64,000 nucleotides of DNA from positions 1-64,000 of the forward strand of contig NZ_OOHJ01000023.1 of assembly GCF_900323885.1 (NCBI RefSeq), read 5' to 3'. This DNA comes from [Actinomadura] parvosata subsp. kistnae. GTDB lineage: Bacteria; Actinomycetota; Actinomycetes; Streptosporangiales; Streptosporangiaceae. Below are positions 34,910-45,198 of this stretch, piece by piece; the stretch's first letter is position 1, and every line of letters starts with the position of its first letter. Under the pieces are notes generated by a model. It made no database searches. It was not told where the DNA came from and saw nothing but the letters and a program-made list of their open reading frames with translations. A program made the translations under genes and the position numbers.

Positions 34910-37900
34910 ATGACAGGTGAGGGGTTACGGGCGGGGGCGTTGCGGGGCGCGCTGGTCGTGGTGGCCGTGCTGCTGCTCTTCGGCGCCGGCTTGTGGACGG
35001 TCTCGCGGATGGGGCCCGCCCCCGCCGGGCCTCGGGCGGGGTCCGGGTCCGAGGCCGACGTGGAGTACGAGGAGGACCCGCTCTCCCTGACGGTGGTGCC
35101 GCCGCGCGTGCCGCCCGGCACCGCGTCGGTGCGGGTGGCCGCGGCCTGTGCCGCGCCTCCGGAGAAGACGACCGCGCAGTCCGCCGCCTTCATGGACAGC
35201 GTGGCGTTCGCGCGCGCCCCGTCCGGGACGGCCATGTACGCCGACGCCGAGCTGGACCCGGAGCTGCCCCCGGGCAGGTACCAGATCTTCGCGCTGTGCG
35301 GCACCCGGTTCGGCAGCGCCGAGCTGGAGATCGAGGGACGGAAGGGCCCGGAGCCGAAGCGCACGGCCACGACCACGATCACCCTCACCCCGGCCCGCCC
35401 GGGCGACTGGCGCGACCATCCGGACGGGGAGCGCACGAGCGCCGAGCTCGGCTCCGGCTGGATCTTCTTCAGGGTGCGGATCACGCACGAGGTGCGGGTG
35501 CCCGCCGACGACCCTGACGTGGCGGCCCTGCGCGCGGGCGCCGCGGGAGGCGACCCGTCCACGTTCGTCAGCGAGCGGCTCGGCTCCTTCTCCGTGCGCG
35601 CGCCCCGGTCGCTCTTCGGCCTGGGCTACGCGGCGCCCGTGGTCAGGACGGACAGCGGCGCCCGCGAGGCCGTCATCACCTACACGGCCCTCGACTACGG
35701 CGCCGTCGACCCGAGTGAGCCCTCCACCGTGGGCGTCGCGTACGACCCGCCCGCGGCAGAGGGCGTTCCCCGGCTGGACGCGCACGAGATCGTCGTCCTC
35801 GCCACCGGCTGGACGGTGGCGGGGGTGAGCGGCCCGCCGCCACTGGCGCAGGACGCGCACCTCCTGCGCCTCAACGGCGGCGACCGCCCGGCGCGGGTCG
35901 CCTTCGCCCGGGACGGCACGACCGGACCCATGGCCTACTTCCTCGGCGAGAACCGGGACATGGCGGCGTTCCTGGAGGGCACCGATCCGAGCGACCAGGG
36001 GCCCGAGGAGGAGCAGGTCTCGACAGGCCCGCTCGGCATGGATGCCGACGGCTTCGTGGGGCGGGCCTGGGTGGCGGCGTTGGTGGCGGGGCTGGTGGCG
36101 GCCGTGCTGCTCCTGCTCTCCACGCTGGCGCGCGCCCTCGGCCGCCCGTGGTGGCGCCGCCGCCGCAACTGGGTGCTCGTGGCGATGGCCGGCGGCGGAT
36201 ACGGCTGGTACCTGCTCGTCGGCGAGGCCGACCTCCCGGCGCTCCTGCTCGTGGCGGGGCTGCCCGCGCTGGCGCTGCTGTCGACGTTCCGCGCCGCGAA
36301 CGGGCGCGGTGACCTGCCCCGGGCAGAGGCGGCGGTGGCGGCGGCGGTGGCGGCGGCGCTGGCGGGGCTCGTCCTGGCGGCGTGGCCGCTGGCGGCCTCG
36401 TTCGGGGGCGGGCCCGCCGCCGGGGTGCTGGCGGTCGCGGCGGGAGCGGCGGGGGTGACGGCCGCCGTGCCGCGGCTGCGCCGCCTGTTCCCTCCGGCCG
36501 GGCTGGTGCTGCTGGGCGCGGGGGCGATGCTCGCGGGCATGGCGGCGGTGGCCGGGCACGCCCCGCCGTCCCTGATGTGGCTGGCGCTGGTGGTGGTCGG
36601 CTGGGGCGCCCTGGTGTTCGGCTGGGTGACCGAGGCCGGTCACCGGTGGTCGGCGGTGAGCGCGGCGCGGTGGGTGGCGGCGGCGACCGTCGCGTGCGGC
36701 GCGCAGGTCTACGCCGTCACGGACCTGGACCCGCGCAGCACCTGGACGTCCCTGCTCCCGGAGGACCTGCTCGAGGTGGCGGGCACGGTGGCGTTCATGA
36801 GCGTGCCGCTGCTGGCGCTGACGATGCTCGTCGTACGCGTGCGCCGCTTCGGCGGGAGCGCCGAAGGGCTCACCGAGCCGGCCGCCTTCCACACGGCGGT
36901 GCTCCTGCTGCTGCTCACCCGCGCCCAGACCGTCGATCCGGTGGCGGGCATCATGATCCTGCTCGTGTGGGCCGGCGTGTTCGTTTTGCTGCCGGCGCCG
37001 CGGGCGGAGCTGCTGCGCGCCGTGCCACCGGAGGAGCACCGGCGGCTCGTACGCGACCTGATCAGGCGCCGCTCGGCCCGGGCGGCGCTCACGGCGCTGC
37101 TGCGGCAGGCGGGGGAGGGCGACGACTTCGAGCAGCGGCGGCAGGCGCTGGAGCGGGCGGGCGACGAGCACGAGGGGCCGCTCGACTCCGATCTCGCGCT
37201 CACCACCCTGGCCGGGCGCACCCCTTGGCAGAACGCGCTCGCCTCCCTGGGCGTGGGGGCGGCGCTGTCGCTGCCGTTCTCGGTCGTGCGGATCTCGGAG
37301 TCGTTGCAGGGGCTGCAGGCCGGCGGGCAGGAGCTGGCCGCCGCCGCGCTGGCGCTGCTGTCGCTGCCCGCGCTCAGCATGGTGTTCGGGTACTTCTATC
37401 CGCGCGTGCGCGGCACCAACCCGGTCGCCAAGTGCCTGGCGTTCTTCCTGGCGGCGCTGCTCGTCGAGCTGCCCACCTACGTGTACACGCTCGCTCGGGC
37501 CTCCATCGCGCAGGACGACTGGGTGGTGCCGCCCACGGCGGACGGGGCGTTCGTCGGCGTGCTCGTGGCGGTCGGCAACATCGCCGTGGTCAGCATCGGG
37601 CTGGGCCTGTGGTGGGAGTGGCGGCTCATGTGGCTGGCGGGCGAGCCGTGGGGGCGTGTCAGGGACGTCCGTACGCTGCGCGCCCTGGCGGCGCCGCTGG
37701 CCGCGGTGGCGATCGCGGCCGCGACCACGGCGGCGACCGCGATGGTCAACAACGTGATCGCGCCGCTGCCCAGCGGCCCCCCGGCCGCGGAGGCCACACC
37801 GACCCGACGCGCACCCCTGACCGCGGCGGCCGGGCGCCGGCCGCGCGGCGGGGCCTCACCCCGGCCGCCGCGCCCGCCGCGCGGCGCGGCTCGCCCCGGA

Positions 37901-37912
37901 CGCCGCGCCGCG
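34910..37912 (+). CDS. Large multi-pass membrane protein, unknown function
   Basis: About 1000 residues: an N-terminal helix (residues 9-27), an extracytoplasmic beta-rich domain (about 45-375, cysteines in AAACAAPP and LCGTRF), then about 12-14 helices with a soluble loop (about 700-760, RRLVRDLIRRRSARAALTALLRQ). The recognisable membrane part ends near 37760 (MVNNVIAPLPSGPP). In the given frame no stop occurs until 38917, running antisense through the reductase gene, so the true 3' end is uncertain. A frame change would end it at 37818-37820 or 37950. The end given here is only the boundary with the next gene. Confidence 0.55.
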
Positions 37913-38833
37913 TCAGTTCTCGGCGCGGCCGTCCCGCCAGTAGCCCATGAACGCGACGGAGCGCCGGTCCACGCCGCGCTCGCCCACCAGGTGCCGGCGC
38001 AGCGTCTTGATGACGGACGCCTCCCCGGCCAGCCACGCGTACAGCGGCCCGTGGTCGGCCTCCTCCTCCGGCGGCACCTCCCACAGCTCCTCGGTGTCCA
38101 CGTCCACGTCCACGAAGTCGGCGGAGGCGGAGTCGGAGGTGGTGGCGGTGGCGGGGGCGGGCGAGGACGGGAGGAGGCGGCCGGCGGCGGCCTGGACGGC
38201 GGGGACGAGCTCACCGCCGCGCTCGCCGCCGTTCCTGGCCAGCCAGGTGACCTTGACCGAGGCGGCCGTCTCGACGGGCAGGGCGTCGTCGTCGCAGGGC
38301 ACCTCCATGAACACCTCGCCGTGCAGGTGGGCGGGCAGGCGCTCCAGGATGGCGCAGATGGCGGGCACGGCGGTCTCGTCCCCGGCGATGAGCACGCAGC
38401 CGGTGCCGGCGGGCGGGTGGAACTCCAGCCCGCCGTGGCGGCCCTCGAAGCGGGCGTGCGGGCCGTAGAGGGCGGCGGCGTCGCCGACCTGGACCGTTTC
38501 GGCCCAGCGGGCGGCGGGCCCGCCGTCGGGGTGCATGACGATGTCCACGTCCACCTCGCCGGCCTCGGGCCGGACGGTCCTGGCGGTGTAGGTGCGCATC
38601 GGGTTGCGCCTGGTCTCGTCCAGCTCGCGCCAGCGCGGGTACCAGTCGCTGCCGCTGGGCAGGTGGGCGAAGCCGTGCTCGGGGACGGGGAGGAAGAGCT
38701 TGACCCGCTGGTCGAAGCCGTTGTCGGCGAAGTGCCGCAGGTCGTCCCCGGCGAAGGTGACCCGCAGGAACGACGGGCTCAGCCGTTCGAGCCGGTCCAC
38801 CCGTACGTGGAACATGTGAAAGGGCTCGGTCAT
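37913..38833 (-). CDS. Siderophore-interacting protein (ferric-siderophore reductase)
   Basis: A 306-residue FAD/NAD(P)H reductase of the ViuB/SIP family, which frees iron from imported siderophores. PSFLRVTFAGDDL, the MRTYTARTVR FAD-binding motif (about residues 79-88), GPAARWAETVQVGD, and the C-terminal LYAWLAGEASVIKTLRRHLVGERGVDR block are diagnostic. An acidic insertion (about residues 225-265) is present. A perfect IdeR/DmdR box lies 22 bases upstream of the start, so it is iron repressed. Confidence 0.93.
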   Translation of the reverse strand: MTEPFHMFHVRVDRLERLSPSFLRVTFAGDDLRHFADNGFDQRVKLFLPVPEHGFAHLPSGSDWYPRWRELDETRRNPMRTYTARTVRPEAGEVDVDIVMHPDGGPAARWAETVQVGDAAALYGPHARFEGRHGGLEFHPPAGTGCVLIAGDETAVPAICAILERLPAHLHGEVFMEVPCDDDALPVETAASVKVTWLARNGGERGGELVPAVQAAAGRLLPSSPAPATATTSDSASADFVDVDVDTEELWEVPPEEEADHGPLYAWLAGEASVIKTLRRHLVGERGVDRRSVAFMGYWRDGRAEN

Positions 38834-38854
38834 CCCCGAAATCTCCGATCTAGA

Positions 38855-38873
38855 TTAGGTGAGCCTAACCTAA
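38855..38873 (-). promoter_or_regulatory. Iron box (IdeR/DmdR/DtxR operator)
   Basis: TTAGGTGAGCCTAACCTAA; the reverse strand reads TTAGGTTAGGCTCACCTAA, the consensus for actinobacterial iron-dependent repressors. It sits in the leader of the siderophore-interacting protein gene. Confidence 0.9.
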
Positions 38874-38954
38874 ACGATCGCGGCGGTTTAGGCCAGCCGG
38901 GGTCGGTGTCACAGTGAGTGATGGTGTCATCGCGATACGTTTTCCCAAGAAAAG

Positions 38955-38980
38955 ACCCGCCATCCCTGAGGATGGCGGGT
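38955..38980 (-). terminator. Rho-independent terminator of the secreted-protein gene
   Basis: Perfect 11-base stem ACCCGCCATCC/GGATGGCGGGT with a four-base loop. On the reverse strand it is followed by TCTTTTCTT. It ends the gene at 39060-39524 and also faces the iron-box side. Confidence 0.8.
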
Positions 38981-39059
38981 ATGAATGGCAGGAATTCGCG
39001 GGTGGCTACGCGTCGCCACCAAGAATGTATTTCCCATCATTCGCTGCCGGGGCGGCAAC

Positions 39060-39524
39060 TCAGAGAATCCGGGTGGTCGCCGAATTCGAGATGGTGCCCC
39101 CGCCGCCGCTGCCCGAGCCCATGCCGCTCACCGCGGAGGGAGTGGCGCCGGGCTTGACGATCGTCGCCTGGCCGTTGCTCGTCCCGACCGCGAGGCTGCC
39201 GTTCTTGAGCAGCTTCCAGAAGACGAGCTGGTGACGCACCGTGCCCGCAGCGTCCATCTGGTACTTGACCTGCACGGTGCCGGTGAACGGGCCGAGCGTC
39301 GTGGTCACGGTCTTCAGGACGGGGTTGGTGTCGCTCAGCGTGATGGTCGTCGGGCTGAGGGCGGCGCACTGCACGCCGAGGGTGGAGGCCTCGACGCAGA
39401 CGTTGATCCGCGCGTCCAGGGTGTGGGCGGGCGCGGCGTTCGCGGCGCTTCCCGCCCCGGCGAGAATGGCGCCCGCGGTGGCGGCGGTTCCGGCCAGGGA
39501 CAGGATTCTGTGCTTGATCGACAT
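39060..39524 (-). CDS. Secreted protein of unknown function
   Basis: A 154-residue exported protein: signal peptide about 1-30 (ILSLAGTAATAGAILAGAGSAANAA), two cysteines (NVCVEA, VQCAAL), a beta-rich middle and a Gly/Ser-rich end (GMGSGSGGGGTISNS). No domain recognised. It ends with a good terminator and has an AT-rich promoter region, so it is probably well expressed. Confidence 0.7.
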   Translation of the reverse strand: MSIKHRILSLAGTAATAGAILAGAGSAANAAPAHTLDARINVCVEASTLGVQCAALSPTTITLSDTNPVLKTVTTTLGPFTGTVQVKYQMDAAGTVRHQLVFWKLLKNGSLAVGTSNGQATIVKPGATPSAVSGMGSGSGGGGTISNSATTRIL

Positions 39525-39730
39525 GACGGTCTGCCTTTTCTCTTTTGGATGGCATGACGATTGACGAAGGAAACATTAAAACTTTCAACAGGACCACTCT
39601 GGGCCGAATTACGCACATGGCGCATGAGCTGAGTCACACCCGTCCGGGGGCGCGGTGGGGCGGCGGAGCCGGGAGAGGTAGCGTCGTAGCGCTGAAACAG
39701 GTGTCCCCCTCCCTGGGTAAGGAGCCCGAC

Positions 39731-41812
39731 TTGTCTCCTGTGATCCTCTCCGCGGCGGGCGTCGCGCTGGTGCTCGACGACGCAGCTCCCGGCCTGCCGC
39801 GAGTGCGGCACTTCGGCGCCGGGCTCGGGCCCGTCGCCGGGGCCGACCTGCTGCCCGCGCTGACCTCCCCGGCCCCGCCGCTGCTGCCCGCCCAGGGCGA
39901 CGGCTGGTACGGGCGCCCCGGCCTGTCCGGCGGCAGGGACGGCGAGCACTGGCCGGTCCGGTGGACGGTGGACGGGATCGACGTGACGGCCGAGCCCGGC
40001 TCCGGCGGGTCGGTGACCGTCACCGCCTCCGACGCCAGAGCCGGGTTGCGGCTGGCGAGCGAGCTGGTCATGGACGGCGGCGGCCTGGTGCGGATGCGGC
40101 ATACCCTAACGAATACCGCCGCGTCCGCGTACCGGCTGGCGGGGCTCGTGTGCGCGCTGCCGGTGCCGGCCCGGGCCGGTGAGCTGCTCGACTTCACCGG
40201 CCGGTGGGCGCTGGAGAAGGTGCCGCAGCGCAGGGAGTTCGGGCAGGGAGTGTGGTCGAGGGAGAACCGGCGCGGCCGCACCGGGCACGACGCCACGGGG
40301 CTGCTGGTGGCGGGCACCGGCGGGTTCGGGTTCCGCGCCGGCGAGGTGTGGGCGGTGCACGCGGGCTGGAGCGGCGACCACGTGCACTACGCCGAGAGGC
40401 TGGCCGAGGGCGTGGCGCTGCTGGGCGCCGGCGAGCTGCTCGAACCCGGCGAGGTCGTGCTCGCAGAAGGCGAGCACTACAGCACGCCGTGGGTGTACTT
40501 CGCCTGGTCCGGGGCCGGGCTCGACGACGTCAGCGCGCGCCTGCACGGCCACCTGCGGGCCCGCCCGCTGCCGGTGCGGCCCGTCACGCTGAACAACTGG
40601 GAGGCCACCTACTTCGACCACGGCCTCGACCGGCTGCTGGAGCTGGCCGACAAGGCCGCCGCCGCCGGGATCGAGCGGTTCGTGCTCGACGACGGCTGGT
40701 TCCGCCACCGCCGCGACGACCGGGCCGGCCTCGGCGACTGGTACGTCGACGAGGGCGTCTGGCCCGACGGCCTGCACCCGCTGGCCGACCGGGTCCGCAA
40801 GCTCGGCATGCAGTTCGGCCTGTGGTTCGAGCCGGAGATGGTCAACCCCGACTCCGACCTGGCCCGCGCCCACCCCGACTGGATACTCGGGCACGCCGAG
40901 CGCATGCCGCCGCCGCAGCGCCACCAGCAGGTGCTCGACCTGGCCCGGCCGGAGGCGTACGCGTACCTGCTGGAGCGCCTCGACGCGCTGGTCGGCGAGT
41001 ACGCGCTCGACTACATCAAGTGGGACCACAACCGCGACATCGCCGAGCCGGTGCACGACGGCGTGCCCGGCGTGCACGCGCAGACGCTGGCCACCTACCG
41101 GCTGCTGGACGAGCTGCGCGCCCGCCACCCCGGCCTGGAGATCGAGTCGTGCTCGTCGGGCGGCGCCCGCGTCGACTTCGGCATCCTGGCCCGCACCGAC
41201 CGGGTGTGGACCTCCGACAGCAACGACGCGCTCGACCGGCAGCAGATCCAGCGCTGGACGGGGCTGCTGGTGCCGCCGGAGCGGATGGGCTGCCACGTGG
41301 GCGCGCCGCGCGACCACGTCACCGGCCGGATGCTGCCGCTGGCCTTCCGCGCCGCGACCGCCCTGTTCGGGCACATGGGCGTGGAGTGGGACCTGACGGC
41401 GGCCAGCCAGGAGGAGCTGGAGGAGCTGGCCGGCTGGATCGCGCTGCACAAGCGGCTGCGGCCGGTGCTGCACGCCGGGCGGGTGGTGCGCGCCGACCAT
41501 CCGGACCCGTCGGCGCTGCTGCACGGGGTGGTGACGGCGGAGCGGGCTGTGTACGCGTACGTGCAGATCAGCTCCAGGCCCGTGATCGAGCCGGGCCCGC
41601 TGCGGCTGCCGGGGCTCGACCCCGAGGCCGGGTACGAGGTGCGCGTCGCCGGGCCCGGCGCCGAGGGGATCGCGATGCCCGCGTGGGCCGCGATGCCCGC
41701 CTGGGCCGCCGCCCCGGTGCGGCTCACCGGCGCCGTGCTGGGCGAGATGGGGCTGCCCGCCCCGGCGCTGCGGCCCGCGTCCGCGCTGGTGCTGGAGCTG
41801 GTGCGGGTCTAG
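39731..41812 (+). CDS. Alpha-galactosidase, glycoside hydrolase family 36
   Basis: About 693 residues; cleaves alpha-1,6-galactose from melibiose- or raffinose-type sugars. The family architecture is an N-terminal beta-supersandwich, a catalytic barrel and a C-terminal beta domain. Catalytic nucleophile: Asp in DYIKWDHNRD; acid/base: Asp in TSDSNDALDR; FVLDDGWF and GLWFEPEMVNPDSDL are hallmark motifs. TTG 39731 is chosen because AAGGAG lies six bases before it; GTG 39740 is an alternative. No signal peptide, so intracellular. No transporter next to it. Confidence 0.92.
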   Translation: MSPVILSAAGVALVLDDAAPGLPRVRHFGAGLGPVAGADLLPALTSPAPPLLPAQGDGWYGRPGLSGGRDGEHWPVRWTVDGIDVTAEPGSGGSVTVTASDARAGLRLASELVMDGGGLVRMRHTLTNTAASAYRLAGLVCALPVPARAGELLDFTGRWALEKVPQRREFGQGVWSRENRRGRTGHDATGLLVAGTGGFGFRAGEVWAVHAGWSGDHVHYAERLAEGVALLGAGELLEPGEVVLAEGEHYSTPWVYFAWSGAGLDDVSARLHGHLRARPLPVRPVTLNNWEATYFDHGLDRLLELADKAAAAGIERFVLDDGWFRHRRDDRAGLGDWYVDEGVWPDGLHPLADRVRKLGMQFGLWFEPEMVNPDSDLARAHPDWILGHAERMPPPQRHQQVLDLARPEAYAYLLERLDALVGEYALDYIKWDHNRDIAEPVHDGVPGVHAQTLATYRLLDELRARHPGLEIESCSSGGARVDFGILARTDRVWTSDSNDALDRQQIQRWTGLLVPPERMGCHVGAPRDHVTGRMLPLAFRAATALFGHMGVEWDLTAASQEELEELAGWIALHKRLRPVLHAGRVVRADHPDPSALLHGVVTAERAVYAYVQISSRPVIEPGPLRLPGLDPEAGYEVRVAGPGAEGIAMPAWAAMPAWAAAPVRLTGAVLGEMGLPAPALRPASALVLELVRV

Positions 41813-41824
41813 CCGGGTCGAGAA

Positions 41825-41891
41825 CCCGAAGCCCGGACGAGGCTGACCGAGGCCGAGTCCCGAGGCTTGGACGAGGCTAGCCGAGGTCGAG
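41825..41891. repeat. Imperfect 33-base direct repeat at a gene junction
   Basis: 41825-41857 and 41859-41891 match at 27 of 33 positions (core GGACGAGGCT). The second copy contains the stop codon of the reverse-strand gene that follows. Confidence 0.7.
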
Positions 41892-42497
41892 GTCGGAGCC
41901 GCCGAAGCGGTCGCGCAGGAACCGGCCCTGGTCGCGCAGCGCCTGCTCGTCGCCCCGATGGATCGCCTCGGCGACCTTGCCCAGCTGGGCGTCGAGCAGG
42001 GCGAGCTGCGCCAGCAGCTCCTCGTGCGCGCTGCGCTCCCGCCCGGCCCGCCGGGTCAGGGCGTAGCGGCGGGGCAGGTTCGCGTACGCCTCCAGGCTGG
42101 CCGGCAGGTAGCGGCGGATGGTCTGCGCGACCACGTGGAGCTGGTCGGGGGCGGCGGTGAGCTGCTCGGCCCTGGCCAGCACGCCGCCGATGACCTCGGC
42201 CAGCGCGCGCACGGCGGCGCGCACGTCCTCGGGGAAGCGGTGGTCCACGCGCCGCACCAGCCCGTCGAGGTCCGCGCGCAGCGCCCGCGTCTCGACCTCG
42301 GCGTGCGTGATGGTCAGCCGGACCCGGTCGGGCGGGGCGAGCAGCGCGCCCGCCCCGTACAGCGCGATCACCACGACCGGCCAGTACGCGCCCGCCACCC
42401 CCAGGAAGTGGGCGACCAGGCCGAGCAGCGCCAGGCAGGAGCCGGCGATGTTCCTGGTCGAGCCCAGGTAGCGCAGGGCCCGCTCACTGATAGCCAC
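41877..42497 (-). CDS. Membrane protein, last gene of TelA/VWA operon
   Basis: A 206-residue protein with two membrane helices (about 17-35 and 38-55) and a helical cytoplasmic part rich in Leu/Ala/Arg (coiled, about residues 70-190). It starts inside the end of the VWA gene (14-base overlap). Resembles a phage-shock or 5-bromo-4-chloroindolyl phosphate-type accessory protein only in layout; no family is assigned. Confidence 0.65.
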   Translation of the reverse strand: MAISERALRYLGSTRNIAGSCLALLGLVAHFLGVAGAYWPVVVIALYGAGALLAPPDRVRLTITHAEVETRALRADLDGLVRRVDHRFPEDVRAAVRALAEVIGGVLARAEQLTAAPDQLHVVAQTIRRYLPASLEAYANLPRRYALTRRAGRERSAHEELLAQLALLDAQLGKVAEAIHRGDEQALRDQGRFLRDRFGGSDLDLG

Positions 42498-44043
42498 GGA
42501 TCTCCTTGAACGCGCTGGTCAGCGACGTCTCGCGGGCGTCGAACACGGCGCCGCCGGTCAGCTCGGCCACCTGCCGCATCTCCTCCACGTCGCTGTCGCC
42601 GAACAGCACCACGAACGTCGGCACCCGCCGCTTTTCCTCCGGCAGCGCCCGGTAGTGGCTCTCGAAGTCGGCGTAGTCGGAGCCGTCGGTGTTCTCGCCG
42701 TCCGTCATGAGCACGATCGACCCGTAGTGTCCGGACTCGACGGGCCGGTCGTAGGCGGTGCGGAGGCTGTCGTAGATCGCGGTGCCGCCGTTGGCGGACA
42801 GGCCCTCGGCGAAGCTCCTGATCGCGGCGAGCACCGTCTCCGGGTTCCGCTCGGGGACGGTGAACGGCACCGGCTCGCGCGGCGCGCCGCTGAACGGGAT
42901 CATCGTCACGCTCTCGCGCTCGCTGAAGCGGGTGAAGGCGCCGGAGGCGGAGGTGTCCGCGCCGGTGAGCGCCACCAGCGCCTGCCGCAGCGCGTCGATC
43001 CTGCCGCCCTTCATCGAGCCGGACGTGTCGAGCACGAACGTGGCCTGCGCCGGGACGCGCACCTGGTTGAGGTAGGTGGCGATCAGCTCGTCGGCGGTGC
43101 TGCGCCGGTTGGGGAAGGGCAGCTCGATGAGCTGGGCGGCGCCGAACCGGGCGTCCAGCGGGACGCCGCCGGTGATCGGCCGGCGGTGGGTACCGGTCAT
43201 GATCTCCTTCTGCACGGCCGGGGTGCGCAGCCAGGCGGCGAGCTTGCCGTACAGGACCTTCTTCTCCTCCGGCGCGGAGGCCAGCAGCGTGAGCGGGTAG
43301 TCGGCGCTGACCACGCCGTCGCCCGGGTAGACGAGCGTGAGCGGCTCGCGGGCGCCGAGCAGCACCGACTCGTAGTTGACCATGCCGTCCACGCTCGGGT
43401 CGCGGGCGTAGGCGTCGGCCAGCCAGCCCGACGAGCCGGCCGTCAGCCGCTGCGCGGAGAAGAACTCCTTCAGGCGCGGCGTGACCGAGGCGACCTGCTC
43501 GGCGCCGAGCGCGCCGTCGGCGTCCGACAGCGCGGCGGCCACGCCGACCAGGGCGGAGAAGCCGGAGTTGGAGGAGGCGGGGTTGGTCATGCCGAAGCTG
43601 AACCGGCCGTCCCCGGCCGCCTTCGCGATGTCGGCCCAGGTGACCGGCTTGCCGTTCCAGCCGAGCGCGGCGGCCTTGGCCGGCTTCAGCCCGAGCACCA
43701 CCGGCGAGACCATGATCTTCGTCTGGGTGGACAGCTTGGCCTGGGCGCCGTCGAGCAGCGACAGGTAGCGGTTGGAGGAGAACCAGGTGGCGTCCGCCTT
43801 GCCGTCGGCGCGGCCGCTCGCGACCTGGTCGGCGCCGTCGAGCGTGCCGGTGTAGGTGAGCGCCACCTTGACCCCGGCCTCGCTCCCGGCCCGCCGCAGC
43901 AGCGGCTCCAGGTCCTTGATCTCGCTGCCGGCCAGGACGCGCAGCACGTCGGGCCCGTCGGTGGGCCCGTCGGTGGATTGGGCGGGCCCGCTCGCGCAGG
44001 CCGCCGTCAGCAGCAGCGCCGCGGCGCACAGGAGGATTCTCAC
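42484..44043 (-). CDS. Lipoprotein with solute-binding domain fused to VWA domain
   Basis: A 519-residue surface lipoprotein: signal peptide with lipobox LLTAAC, a periplasmic-binding domain of the molybdate/SBP_bac_11 type (about 33-310), then a von Willebrand A domain (about 325-519). The metal-ion site is intact: DTSGSMKGG (about residue 328), a Thr and an MTDGENTDGSD loop. It overlaps telA by four bases. The fusion suggests a ligand-sensing or adhesion module on the cell surface. Confidence 0.85.
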   Translation of the reverse strand: MRILLCAAALLLTAACASGPAQSTDGPTDGPDVLRVLAGSEIKDLEPLLRRAGSEAGVKVALTYTGTLDGADQVASGRADGKADATWFSSNRYLSLLDGAQAKLSTQTKIMVSPVVLGLKPAKAAALGWNGKPVTWADIAKAAGDGRFSFGMTNPASSNSGFSALVGVAAALSDADGALGAEQVASVTPRLKEFFSAQRLTAGSSGWLADAYARDPSVDGMVNYESVLLGAREPLTLVYPGDGVVSADYPLTLLASAPEEKKVLYGKLAAWLRTPAVQKEIMTGTHRRPITGGVPLDARFGAAQLIELPFPNRRSTADELIATYLNQVRVPAQATFVLDTSGSMKGGRIDALRQALVALTGADTSASGAFTRFSERESVTMIPFSGAPREPVPFTVPERNPETVLAAIRSFAEGLSANGGTAIYDSLRTAYDRPVESGHYGSIVLMTDGENTDGSDYADFESHYRALPEEKRRVPTFVVLFGDSDVEEMRQVAELTGGAVFDARETSLTSAFKEIRGYQ

Positions 44044-45182
44044 GCGGACGCCTCCTTGGCGCGCTCCAGGTACGTCCTGGCGTGCTCCAGCTCCGACGAC
44101 AGGCTGTCCACCGTCGCGGCCATGCTGTCCACCGCCTTGGCGCGGAAGGAGTCGATCAGGTCCATCGTGGCGTAGACGTTGTCGAACGCCTGGCGCAGCG
44201 TGTCCAGGTCGACCGTGGTCGAGGCCGCCTGGTTCTGGACGGCGCCGGCCTGGGTGCGCAGCATCTCGCTGGTGGCCAGGATCAGGTCACCGGTCGTCGC
44301 GTTGAGGGCGGTGATCTGGTCGAGGACGAGCTTCTGATCGGCCAGCGCCTGCGCGACCGTCACCGCCGTGCGCAGCGCGGCGACGGTGGTCGTGGTGGCG
44401 CGGTCCACGCCCTTGCTGAGCTCCAGGTTGTTCTTGCGGACCAGGTCGAGGGCCAGGTAGCCCTGCGCGGAGACGGCGAGCTGGGTGAGCAGGTCCTGGT
44501 GCTTCTGCCGGACGGCGAACAACGCGTCCGACCGCAGCGCCGTCGCCTGCTGCTCGTCGGCCACGGCGATGCGCTCCTCCAGGGCCGCGTCCATCTCCTT
44601 GGCCATGACGGCGTACTCCTGCAGCCGCGTCATCGTCTCCCACAGGCTCGCCTTCTCGCCCTCGATGGCGGCGTTGTCGCGCAGCAGCTCGTCCTGGCCG
44701 GACCGCAGCGCGCGGATGATGTCGTCGAGGTGCTTCTGCGCGGAGTGGAACCTGGCGAAGTAGTCGCGCAGCCGGTCGCCGAACGGGATGAGCCCCAGCA
44801 GCTTGCGGGGGCCGCTCGCCGCCTGCTTCGGATCGAGGTCCACGACGGTACGGCGCAGCGCCACCAGGTCGCCGGCCACCCTGGCCTGCGCGTCGGCGCC
44901 CTCGCCCTTGGCGGCGTGGAGGGCCGCGACCGGCCGCTTCAGCATGCGGTTGGCCACCTGCGAGGCGGAGCGGATCTCGGTGTCGCCCATCGAGGAGATG
45001 TCGTGCACCTTGCGGGCGAACTCCGGCGAGCGCGGGTCGATGCCGCCCAGCTCGCCGGCGAACGCGCGCGCCTTGGCGGCCAGCTCCGCCGCGCGCTCGC
45101 CGGTCATCGGCAGCATGGTGGCCGCCGTCTCGGCCGGCACCGGCGTGACGGGCGCGGGCGGCGTGAGCACCAGATCGGACAC
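44040..45182 (-). CDS. TelA/KlaA-family toxic-anion resistance protein
   Basis: A 380-residue, mostly alpha-helical cytoplasmic protein of the TelA family, named for tellurite resistance and found with stress systems. RPVAALHAAKGEGADAQARVAGDLVALRRTV, LLGLIPFGDRLRDYFARFHSAQKHLDDIIRALRSGQDELLRDNAAIEGEK and NLELSKGVDRATTTTVAALRTAVTVAQAL are characteristic. It sits between two binding-protein-like genes in a four-gene operon, so its role here is probably membrane-linked stress, not tellurite as such. Confidence 0.88.
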   Translation of the reverse strand: MSDLVLTPPAPVTPVPAETAATMLPMTGERAAELAAKARAFAGELGGIDPRSPEFARKVHDISSMGDTEIRSASQVANRMLKRPVAALHAAKGEGADAQARVAGDLVALRRTVVDLDPKQAASGPRKLLGLIPFGDRLRDYFARFHSAQKHLDDIIRALRSGQDELLRDNAAIEGEKASLWETMTRLQEYAVMAKEMDAALEERIAVADEQQATALRSDALFAVRQKHQDLLTQLAVSAQGYLALDLVRKNNLELSKGVDRATTTTVAALRTAVTVAQALADQKLVLDQITALNATTGDLILATSEMLRTQAGAVQNQAASTTVDLDTLRQAFDNVYATMDLIDSFRAKAVDSMAATVDSLSSELEHARTYLERAKEASA

Positions 45183-45198
45183 GTGCGGGATCTCCTTG

